NCBI GenBank assembly: GCA_023392555.1
Contig: JAEVYW010000154.1
Coordinates: 1 to 5,311 of the forward strand
Direction of reading: 5' to 3'
Origin: Pseudomonadota bacterium
GTDB lineage: Bacteria > Pseudomonadota > Alphaproteobacteria > Sphingomonadales > Sphingomonadaceae
Length of the DNA: 5,311 nucleotides
Below are positions 1-5,311 of the stretch, piece after piece; positions within the stretch are counted from its first letter, which is position 1, and every line of letters begins with the position of its first letter. Position numbers and translations under genes: made by a program. Below the pieces are notes generated by a model. That model worked only from the letters and a program-made list of their open reading frames with translations. It was not told the DNA's origin and did no database searches.

Positions 1-1
1 C

Positions 2-439
2 CGGCTGCGGCCGATCCTGATGACGAGCTTCTCCTTCATCTTCGGCGTGCTTCCGCTTGCGCTATCGACCGGCGCCGGAGCGAACAGCCGCATCGCCATT
101 GGGACGTCCGTCATTGGGGGAATGCTCACCGCGACGATCCTCGCGATCTTCTACATTCCGTTGTTCTTCGTGCTGGTCAGGCGCGGCGTCCGTGACGGCC
201 TGGTCATCATCCGCGAGCGTTTCAGCCGCCGGCGGGAGGCGACCGCAAGAGGAACGCCGTCCTCGCTCTCGCGCTTCTGGCGACAGGCTGCACGTCGCTC
301 CAGCCCGCTTACGTCCGCCCGGACGCGGCGATCCCCGCGTCGTGGCCGACCGGCGACCCTTATCTGCGTCAGAGCGAGGCTGCGCTTCCTACCGTCACCT
401 ATCGCGACATCTTCCGCGATCCGCGGCTGCAGCGGCTGA
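2..439 (+). CDS. RND efflux permease (AcrB/MexB, HAE1 type), C-terminal end, reading through its expected stop
   Basis: This is the 3' end of an inner-membrane proton-driven multidrug exporter; the rest lies before the window. The visible protein starts [20 protein letters not shown], the conserved run before the last two membrane helices of HAE1 permeases. It continues with [19 protein letters not shown] and a final helix ending [10 protein letters not shown] (about 110-184), then a basic cytoplasmic tail RRREATA. Family members normally stop soon after such a tail. Here the expected stop at 248-250 reads AGA, so the frame stays open to TGA at 437-439 and adds 63 arginine-rich residues. Those residues are the out-of-frame reading of the next gene and resemble no domain I know. 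A single base change restoring TGA would end the protein at 250. Family assignment is firm. Whether the extended protein exists depends on base 248 being correct. Confidence 0.88.
   Translation, partial: RLRPILMTSFSFIFGVLPLALSTGAGANSRIAIGTSVIGGMLTATILAIFYIPLFFVLVRRGVRDGLVIIRERFSRRREATARGTPSSLSRFWRQAARRSSPLTSARTRRSPRRGRPATLICVRARLRFLPSPIATSSAIRGCSG
235..239 (+). promoter_or_regulatory. Shine-Dalgarno sequence of the outer-membrane lipoprotein gene
   Basis: GGAGG (within GGGAGG, 234-239) lies 7 nt upstream of position 247, the ideal spacing for a start codon there. It sits inside the last codons of the permease, as expected for translationally coupled efflux genes. It marks 247 as the original start of the lipoprotein even though the codon now reads AAG. 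No comparable site precedes the GTG at 511. Confidence 0.7.
247..250 (+). other. Broken ATGA stop/start overlap (reads AAGA)
   Basis: In the permease frame 248-250 is AGA where a stop is expected. In the lipoprotein frame 247-249 is AAG where ATG is expected. Replacing A248 by T gives ATGA, which restores both at once: TGA ends the permease and ATG starts [15 protein letters not shown]. This is the most economical explanation. The change may be a real mutation or a sequencing or assembly error; the sequence alone cannot tell. Confidence 0.7.
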
Positions 440-1668
440 TCGAGCAAGCGCTGATCAACAACCGCGATCTCGCCGTCGCCGCCGCGAACATCGCCGCGGC
501 GCGCGAACAAGTGACGATCCAGCGCGCCAGCCAATTTCCCCAGGTCGATGCGTCAGCGGGAGCAAGCGCGACGTCGCGATCGACGACCAATGCCGACGGC
601 TCGACCTCGCGCGACATCACGACGAGCTACAATCTCGGCGTCTCGCCAAGTTTCGAGATCGACCTCTTCGGCCGCCTGCGCTCGTTGACCGACGTCGAGC
701 GCAATCGCCTGTTCGCCACCGAGGCCGCCTCTCGCGCCGTCCGGCTAGCTTTGGTCGCCGATATTGCCACCGCCTGGCTGACCTATGCCGCTGACGCGAG
801 CCTGCTGCGCATCGCCGAGGACACGGTGACCAGCGCCGAAAAGAGCGTGCGGCTGACGCGGCTGCGGCTCGAGGGCGGCATCGCACCGCGTACCGACCTT
901 CGCCAGTCCGAGCAGATTCTCGAAGGCGCACGGGCGGACGCCGCCGACCAGCGGACGGCGCTCGCTCAGGACGTCAACCTTCTCCAGCTTCTCGTCGGGG
1001 CGCCGATAGACCGAACGCTGTTGCCGGCTTCGATCGACGAGGCCGCTCCGAAGATTGCCGAGCTACCGGCGGGCCTGAACTCCTACGTACTGCTGCGCCG
1101 GCCCGACGTGGTGCAGTCCGAATATCAGCTTCGCGCGGCCAATGCGCAGATCGGCGTGGCGCGGGCGGAGCTGTTCCCTCGCATCTCGCTGACCGGCCTG
1201 CTTGGCTTCGCGAGCAGCGCGCTGACGAGCCTGATCAGCGGCGCTGCGTTCCAGGCGACGGTCGGAGCCGACGCCAGCTACACGATCTTCAACGCCGGCG
1301 CGGGCAAGGCCAACGTGCGGCTGATCGAGGCGCAGCGTCAGGCTGCGCTCGCCACCTACCAGCGGACGATTCAGCAGGCGTTCCGCGAAGTCGCCGACGC
1401 GCTCGCGCGCCGCGGCACCACCGGCGAGCTGATCCGGGCTCGGGAGGCGCAGCGCGCCGCCGCGGCCGACACCTACCTGCTGACGGAAGCCCGTTACCGC
1501 AACGGCATCGAGAACTTCCTCGCGAGCCTCGACGCGCAACGATCCTATTATGCAGCGCAGCGGACGCTGGTCGGAGCCCGCCTGACCGCCGCAACCAATC
1601 TCGTCGATTTATATGAAGCGCTGGGCGGAGACTCGCTGCTCACCCAGCCGAGCGCCCAACCCCGATAA
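247..1668 (+). CDS. RND efflux outer-membrane channel lipoprotein (OprM/NodT family), start codon lost
   Basis: This is the TolC-like exit duct of a tripartite RND pump: a trimeric outer-membrane barrel with a periplasmic helical tunnel, anchored by lipid. Counting from 247 it is 473 residues, normal for the family. The N-terminus ([14 protein letters not shown]) is a short lipoprotein signal peptide with the acylated cysteine at residue 15. [18 protein letters not shown] (about 52-69) opens the first OEP repeat and [10 protein letters not shown] (244-253) lies near its end. LRRPDV (283-288) and [13 protein letters not shown] (305-317) are hallmark motifs of the second repeat, and [18 protein letters not shown] (416-433) lies near the end of that repeat. 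The frame is open throughout, with TAA at 1666-1668. No ATG, GTG or TTG occurs in frame between the stop at 193-195 and GTG 511. Starting at GTG 511 would give 385 residues with no signal peptide or lipid anchor, and so probably no working channel. The gene is either newly inactivated or miscalled at one base. Confidence 0.9.
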   Translation, partial: KRNAVLALALLATGCTSLQPAYVRPDAAIPASWPTGDPYLRQSEAALPTVTYRDIFRDPRLQRLIEQALINNRDLAVAAANIAAAREQVTIQRASQFPQVDASAGASATSRSTTNADGSTSRDITTSYNLGVSPSFEIDLFGRLRSLTDVERNRLFATEAASRAVRLALVADIATAWLTYAADASLLRIAEDTVTSAEKSVRLTRLRLEGGIAPRTDLRQSEQILEGARADAADQRTALAQDVNLLQLLVGAPIDRTLLPASIDEAAPKIAELPAGLNSYVLLRRPDVVQSEYQLRAANAQIGVARAELFPRISLTGLLGFASSALTSLISGAAFQATVGADASYTIFNAGAGKANVRLIEAQRQAALATYQRTIQQAFREVADALARRGTTGELIRAREAQRAAAADTYLLTEARYRNGIENFLASLDAQRSYYAAQRTLVGARLTAATNLVDLYEALGGDSLLTQPSAQPR

Positions 1669-1677
1669 CTACCCGCA

Positions 1678-1695
1678 CGGCGCGATGCAGCGCCG
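1678..1695. terminator. Candidate hairpin between convergent genes
   Basis: CGGCGC (1678-1683) and GCGCCG (1690-1695) form a perfect 6-bp inverted repeat with a 6-nt loop. It sits in the 29-nt gap between the end of the efflux lipoprotein gene and the 3' end of tRNA-Glu. It could stop transcription from either side or form the tRNA 3' trailer. No T-run follows on either strand, so it is not a classical intrinsic terminator. In DNA this GC-rich a 6-bp stem may arise by chance. Confidence 0.33.
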
Positions 1696-1697
1696 GT

Positions 1698-1773
1698 TGG
1701 TGACCCCAACGGGACTCGAACCCGTGTTTTCGCCGTGAAAGGGCGACGTCCTAGACCGCTAGACGATGGGGCC
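1698..1773 (-). tRNA. tRNA-Glu (anticodon UUC)
   Basis: This is a complete 76-nt tRNA with the CCA end encoded (1700-1698). The acceptor stem pairs GGCCCCA with TGGGGTC, seven pairs including one G-T wobble. The D-arm region reads TCGTCTAGCGGTCTAGGACG. The anticodon stem TCGCC/GGCGA encloses the loop CTTTCAC, with anticodon TTC at 1739-1737, which reads GAA and GAG as glutamate. The T arm ACGGG-TTCGAGT-CCCGT is canonical. It lies 41 nt after the recJ stop on the same strand and converges on the efflux operon. No second copy of its 3' end, as an integration site would leave, is visible here. Confidence 0.97.
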
Positions 1774-1789
1774 AAACAGGCAGGCGGGC

Positions 1790-1818
1790 CGCTTAGGCGA
1801 GGCTCCGCTGGGGGTCAA
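1790..1818 (-). promoter_or_regulatory. Weak sigma70-like promoter candidate for tRNA-Glu
   Basis: Read on the - strand, TTGACC (1818-1813) is followed after exactly 17 nt by TAAGCG (1795-1790). The -35 is good and the -10 is poor, matching the consensus only in its first two bases. The tRNA 5' end lies 16 nt further, which would leave a leader of about 10 nt, typical of a tRNA promoter. The -35 contains the TGA stop of recJ (1817-1815). The tRNA could instead be transcribed only by read-through from recJ. Confidence 0.3.
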
Positions 1819-3566
1819 GCGACTGCGGCGTCGTCGAGGTGCATCTCCGCCGCATTGCCGCCGTTCCATTCGTCGCGCTTGATCGATCCGGCGAGCCACC
1901 AGCGCTGGTCGACGGGAGAGCTGAGCAGGGCCTGGCCAAGCTCAGTCGCAGCGGAGCGGAAAGCGATCCACTTGAAGGTCTTGCCATCGTCGCCGCACGC
2001 CAGCCCGCGCACATGGCCGTCGCCAACAATACTGGTCTTGAGCAAGCGCGCAGGCCCCGCAGCAACGCGCGGGCTCGGCCAGCCGGCGCCATAGGGTCCG
2101 CCCTGGTCGAGGGCGTCGCATAGTTCAGCCGCCACACCGCGCGGCGCGAGGATGGCATCGAGCAGGAGCGCGCGGCCATCCACCGCTTTCGCTACGTCCT
2201 CGGCGAGACGCTCGCTGATGAAGTCGCGAAACGCGTCCAGCCCGCCCGGCGCCATCGTCAGCCCAGCCGCCATCGCGTGGCCGCCGCCTGCGACGAGCAG
2301 CCCGCTATCCTTCGCCGCAAGCACCGCAGCGCCGAGATCGACGCCGCCGATCGACCGGCCTGAACCCTTGCCGGTGCCATCCTCGGTCTCGGCGATAACG
2401 ATCGCCGGACGGCCGAAGCGCTCTTTCACGCGACCGGCGACGATTCCGATCACGCCGGGGTGCCAGCCCGCGCCCATGACCGTCAGGACCGGAGCGCCGT
2501 TCAATTTGTCGGCCTGCTCCATCGCCGCTTCGCAGACCTGCATCTCGATCGCGCGACGTTCCTCGTTGAGGCGGTCGAGCTCGATCGCGATGGTTCGCGC
2601 TTCCTCGGGATCGGTCGAGGTCAGCAGGCGAACGCCCAGGTCCGACTTACCGACCCGGCCGCCGGCATTGATCCGCGGCCCAAGCGCGAAGCCGAGGTCG
2701 CGGCAGGCGGGCGCCTTCACCAGCCGCGCAGCTTCGGCGAGCGCGTTGAGCCCGATGTTGCCGCGTCCCGCCATCACCTTTAGGCCCTGCGTGACGAAGG
2801 CGCGGTTGAGCGAGTGGAGCTTGGCGACGTCGGCGACGGTGCCAAGCGCGACAAGGTCGAGCAGGTCGATGAGCTTCGGCTCCTCGCGCTCCCCGAAGGC
2901 GCCGCGCTTGCGCAGCTCGCGGACGAGGGCCACGCCGAGCAGGAACGCCATGCCGACCGCCGCGAGATGGCCGTGGGATGCGCCGAGCTCATCCTCGTCG
3001 AGACGGTTCGGGTTGATCAGAGCGTGAGCGACCGGAAGCAGGCTGGCGCACTGGTGATGGTCGACCACGATCACGTCCAGCCCGGCTGCCTTCGCCTGCT
3101 CCAGCGCTTCGAACGCCTGCGCGCCGCAGTCGACGGTCACCGCGAGGCTAGCGCCCCGCTCCTTCAGTTGCACCAGCGCCGCGCCTGAGGGCCCGTAGCC
3201 CTCCATCAGCCGGTCAGGGATGTAGATCATCGGCTCGACGCCAAGCCGGCGCAGCAACAGGACGAGCAAGGCCGCGCTGGTGGCGCCGTCGACGTCATAG
3301 TCGCCGAAGATCGCAATCGTCTCGCCGCTTTGCACCGCGTCGGCCAGCCGGGCCGCGCCCGCATCCATGTCCTTGAACGCGGATGGGTCGGGCAGGAATT
3401 CGCGAATGGTCGGCTGGCGATGCCGCGCGAGGTCTTCGCGCGCGACGCCGCGGGCGAGCAGCAGCTCGTCCACCAGCGCGTCCATGGCGAGGCCAGGCTC
3501 ACCCGAGCGGCGCCACTTCCACGGCTGGCCGCTCACCGACCGTTCGACATTCAAAGCAAAGCTCAT
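1815..3566 (-). CDS. recJ: RecJ, single-stranded-DNA-specific 5'-3' exonuclease
   Basis: RecJ degrades single-stranded DNA 5' to 3' using Mn2+ or Mg2+. In bacteria it acts in RecF-pathway recombination, mismatch repair and base-excision repair in the cytoplasm. The 583 residues are normal for the family. DHH phosphoesterase motifs are present in order: GDYDVDG (88-94), VDCG (145-148), DHH (169-171) and ALGTVAD (240-246). The DHHA1 half follows with RINAGGR (298-304), GWHPGVIGIVAGR (367-379), GSGRS (401-405) and GGGHAMAAG (427-435). The C-terminal OB-fold segment starts near GPYGAGWPSPR (490-500). All metal-binding residues look intact. The ATG at 3566 is chosen because VSGQPWKWR (11-19) fits RecJ N-termini and because it shares ATGA with the stop of the preceding gene. 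Only a weak AGG precedes it, so translation probably depends on coupling to that gene. Confidence 0.97.
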   Translation of the reverse strand: MSFALNVERSVSGQPWKWRRSGEPGLAMDALVDELLLARGVAREDLARHRQPTIREFLPDPSAFKDMDAGAARLADAVQSGETIAIFGDYDVDGATSAALLVLLLRRLGVEPMIYIPDRLMEGYGPSGAALVQLKERGASLAVTVDCGAQAFEALEQAKAAGLDVIVVDHHQCASLLPVAHALINPNRLDEDELGASHGHLAAVGMAFLLGVALVRELRKRGAFGEREEPKLIDLLDLVALGTVADVAKLHSLNRAFVTQGLKVMAGRGNIGLNALAEAARLVKAPACRDLGFALGPRINAGGRVGKSDLGVRLLTSTDPEEARTIAIELDRLNEERRAIEMQVCEAAMEQADKLNGAPVLTVMGAGWHPGVIGIVAGRVKERFGRPAIVIAETEDGTGKGSGRSIGGVDLGAAVLAAKDSGLLVAGGGHAMAAGLTMAPGGLDAFRDFISERLAEDVAKAVDGRALLLDAILAPRGVAAELCDALDQGGPYGAGWPSPRVAAGPARLLKTSIVGDGHVRGLACGDDGKTFKWIAFRSAATELGQALLSSPVDQRWWLAGSIKRDEWNGGNAAEMHLDDAAVA

Positions 3567-5131
3567 GGCTCTACGCCTAGCAGCCTATCGCGCAGGCCGC
3601 GCGCCCCCTCCCTGGGGATTGCGGGGACGGAATAGCCGCGCCCGGCTCGTCCACCCGCAACGCCGAACGCCAGCGAAGCGATGCCGAACCGCCGCGTTAC
3701 GAAGCTTTCGTGCAAGGTGATGCTCTGGATGCGGCGAAGCGGGAGCATCGTGATTCGCCGCTTCCACCAGCCCGTGCGGACGAGCAGGCGATCGCCGTCG
3801 ATGGCGTAAGCCGTCGTCCGCCATGCGAGCGCGCGGCCGCCCAGTGCGAAAACCACCACTGCCAGAACTGCAAAGAAGGACACGAGAACCGGGGTCATCT
3901 CCGCCCAGACGATCGCGCGAATATTCTCCTGAACCTGGAACAGCGCATATTGGAGAATGGCCAACTGCAGGATGAGCACCAGGTAGAGCGGTGTGAGGCC
4001 GACCATCAGGGACCAGATGTAGCCGCTCGAAACGCGGGTCCAAGGGATGCCGGGCGGCAGCGGCCGCCAGCCGAGCTCCTCAACGATGGCGTTCATTTCG
4101 TCGCGCGTCGCAAGCGGCGCAACGACGTGATTGCCCGAGCCTTCGTCATGGCCCAGCGTCTGCAGCCGAAGCTCGCTGTAGCCGAGCGCCTGGCGGACGG
4201 GCCCGCTGGCCATGATTGCCGCCTGCACTCGGCGGACGGCGAGCGTCACGTCGCTTATCGTCGTCAGCCCCCGGCGGCGGCGCAGGCCCACATCCGTCTT
4301 GTCGAGCCGGAAGCCCCAGTCGCGGACGCCGGTGCGGATGATGCCGGTAACGAGGCCGATCAGCAGCAAGAGGATGATTCCGGCGACGACCGCCGTCACC
4401 CGATGCGCGAGGATGAAGTTGCGAGCGGGATCGCCCGCGCTGAGCACGTTGCGCCAGAAGGCCGCGCTCAGCGGATCGAAGCCGAGGAAGTCGCCCATCG
4501 TCTGGGTCAGGCCGAAAAGGCCGGCGAACAGAGCCAGCGAGAAATTGAACGTGCCCGCGAGCAGGAGCCGCCTGAGGTCCATCCGATAGACGGGCGCCGC
4601 CAAGTCTTCGCTGGACTCGGCCTCGGCAGCAGGTGCCCTTCCCCGTCGCGACCGGATCAAGTTGCGCAAGTCTTCGGCGCGTTTGAGCGGAATGGCCTGG
4701 AGCACCCCCTCGTCGGCCTTGGGCCCGCTCGAGCCGCCGGTTTCCAGCTTCACGCGCGCAATGCCGAGCAGGCGAGCGATGACGCCCTGGCTGATGTCCA
4801 CGTCCTGGATTCGGTCGAACGGGATCGACCGGTGGGTTCGGCTGAAGATGCCGCTGTCGATGCGGATCTCGTTCGCGCCGACGCGATATTCGAAGCGCCG
4901 CCAGTAGAGGAAAACGCCGATGATCGAGACGATGAAGATGCCGATGCCGACCATCAGCGCGGTGGAGTATTTCCCGCGAACGATTAGGTAGGCGAGAAAC
5001 GCGTAGGCACCGCTAACCGCGCGCACGCTGCCGCCGAGGCCCGCGATCAGGAACGCGGGGTGAAGATGCTCCGCAGGTCCTACCGCATCTGTGTGCGGCG
5101 CCGGGGCGTCACTCGAAATCTGTTCGGACAT
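3563..5131 (-). CDS. Large bacterial PH-domain membrane protein, YdbT-like (DUF304/bPH2), three repeats
   Basis: This 522-residue inner-membrane protein is built from three repeats of a two-helix membrane hairpin followed by a bacterial PH domain. Likely helices are at about 36-52 and 57-77, 188-208 and 244-266, and 373-395 and 411-431. The PH units are at about 78-160, 270-355 and 432-518. Each carries the family pattern seen as IPFDRIQDVDISQGVIARLLG (103-123; the first two letters are the strand end), ISDVTLAVRRVQAA (292-305) and LPLRRIQSITLHESFVTRRFG (463-483, broken here for reading only). A charged Ala/Glu linker (161-180) separates the first two units. The layout matches Bacillus YdbT, which pairs with a small YdbS; that pair is linked to resistance against some membrane-active peptides, but the molecular role is not established and is not shown here. 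The start at 5131 overlaps the YdbS-like gene by 23 nt without a clear ribosome site, and the stop overlaps recJ as ATGA. Confidence 0.88.
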   Translation of the reverse strand: MSEQISSDAPAPHTDAVGPAEHLHPAFLIAGLGGSVRAVSGAYAFLAYLIVRGKYSTALMVGIGIFIVSIIGVFLYWRRFEYRVGANEIRIDSGIFSRTHRSIPFDRIQDVDISQGVIARLLGIARVKLETGGSSGPKADEGVLQAIPLKRAEDLRNLIRSRRGRAPAAEAESSEDLAAPVYRMDLRRLLLAGTFNFSLALFAGLFGLTQTMGDFLGFDPLSAAFWRNVLSAGDPARNFILAHRVTAVVAGIILLLLIGLVTGIIRTGVRDWGFRLDKTDVGLRRRRGLTTISDVTLAVRRVQAAIMASGPVRQALGYSELRLQTLGHDEGSGNHVVAPLATRDEMNAIVEELGWRPLPPGIPWTRVSSGYIWSLMVGLTPLYLVLILQLAILQYALFQVQENIRAIVWAEMTPVLVSFFAVLAVVVFALGGRALAWRTTAYAIDGDRLLVRTGWWKRRITMLPLRRIQSITLHESFVTRRFGIASLAFGVAGGRAGRGYSVPAIPREGARGLRDRLLGVEP

Positions 5132-5311
5132 GCTCGCGGATCACATCGCGGATTTCTGCTGCCCGGTCGGGGGCGAGGCCGGGAACGGTGACGGTGCTGT
5201 TGAGCGTGCCGGCCGTGTGGACCACCAGGGTCGCGGTGCCGAACAACTTCTCCAGTGGCCCGCGGACGACGTCGAGATGCTGGACGCGGACGAGCGGGAC
5301 CACTGTATCGG
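5109..5311 (-). CDS. Small PH-domain membrane protein, YdbS-like (DUF304/bPH2), C-terminal part
   Basis: The frame is open through the right edge, so the true start and the expected N-terminal membrane hairpin lie outside the window. About 67 residues are visible. VVPLVRVQHLDVVRGPLEKL followed by FGTATLVVHTAGT is the core signature of the bacterial PH (DUF304) fold, and VTVPGLAPDRAAEIRDVI is its usual closing strand and helix. The GTG at 5303 is internal to this motif and is not the likely start. The gene ends with TGA (5111-5109) 23 nt inside the YdbT-like gene. This order, small YdbS then large YdbT, is the known pairing of the family and suggests a complex. The promoter of the run would lie upstream, outside the window. 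Confidence 0.85.
   Translation of the reverse strand, partial: DTVVPLVRVQHLDVVRGPLEKLFGTATLVVHTAGTLNSTVTVPGLAPDRAAEIRDVIREHVRTDFE

Noticed and set aside
490..500. RecJ motif GPYGAGWPSPR with Trp where many RecJ proteins have Asn (residue numbers of RecJ)
   Set aside because: The substitution lies outside the catalytic metal-binding motifs and seems a lineage variant; not evidence of altered function.
57..794. A 245-residue open frame on the + strand across the permease/lipoprotein junction
   Set aside because: Arginine-rich shadow frame. The other two forward frames carry the real permease and channel signatures over the same bases.
511..1668. GTG 511 as the true start of the outer-membrane channel gene
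   Set aside because: It would cut off the signal peptide, lipobox cysteine and the first part of the first OEP repeat, all present in frame upstream to 247. There is no Shine-Dalgarno sequence before 511.
1698..1773. tRNA-Glu as an integration site of a mobile element
   Set aside because: No integrase, no repeated copy of the tRNA 3' end and no composition change were seen; both flanks are ordinary core genes.
1548..1775. A 75-residue frame on the - strand running through the tRNA
   Set aside because: It begins within the tRNA gene and covers the antisense of the channel gene; such frames are common false calls over tRNAs.
2152..3027. A 291-residue open frame on the + strand inside recJ
   Set aside because: Ser/Arg/Pro-rich mirror of a strongly coding - strand gene with all RecJ motifs; no ribosome site or recognisable domain.
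3710..4987. A 425-residue open frame on the + strand opposite the YdbT-like gene
   Set aside because: Its composition is low-complexity (Arg/Ala/Asp/Glu-rich) with no motif, while the - strand frame has clear PH repeats and membrane helices. Long antisense frames are expected in GC-rich DNA.

Overview
The window is GC-rich, tightly packed chromosomal DNA with overlapping start and stop codons. It probably comes from an alphaproteobacterium, perhaps a sphingomonad. That guess rests on the protein styles (an RND pump with a NodT-type lipoprotein partner, and the RecJ wording) and on a tRNA-Glu beginning GGCCCCATCG. It is an inference, not a proven placement.

Left part, + strand (2-1668): the C-terminal end of an AcrB/MexB-type RND efflux permease, followed directly by its outer-membrane channel lipoprotein of the OprM/NodT family. 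Together with a periplasmic adaptor, presumably encoded upstream of the window, these would form a tripartite drug-efflux pump. The junction is damaged. A good Shine-Dalgarno sequence (GGAGG, 235-239) lies 7 nt before AAGA at 247-250, where an ATGA stop/start overlap is expected. A single T-to-A change at 248 explains both abnormalities: the permease runs 63 codons past its expected stop, and the lipoprotein has an intact signal peptide and lipobox but no start codon.

Middle (1669-1814): a 29-nt gap with a short GC hairpin, a complete tRNA-Glu(UUC) on the - strand with CCA encoded, and a 41-nt gap to the end of recJ.

Right part, - strand (5311 down to 1815): a three-gene overlapping run read right to left. 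It holds the C-terminal part of a small YdbS-like bacterial PH-domain membrane protein, a large YdbT-like protein with three membrane-hairpin/PH-domain units, and recJ, the 5'-3' single-strand DNA exonuclease. The overlaps (23 nt, then ATGA) suggest one mRNA with translational coupling. tRNA-Glu follows recJ on the same strand, with a weak promoter candidate of its own whose -35 includes the recJ stop codon.

No mobile element, CRISPR array or unknown defence-like system was seen. No stretch above 300 bases lacks a gene. The efflux-gene junction is the one unusual item.
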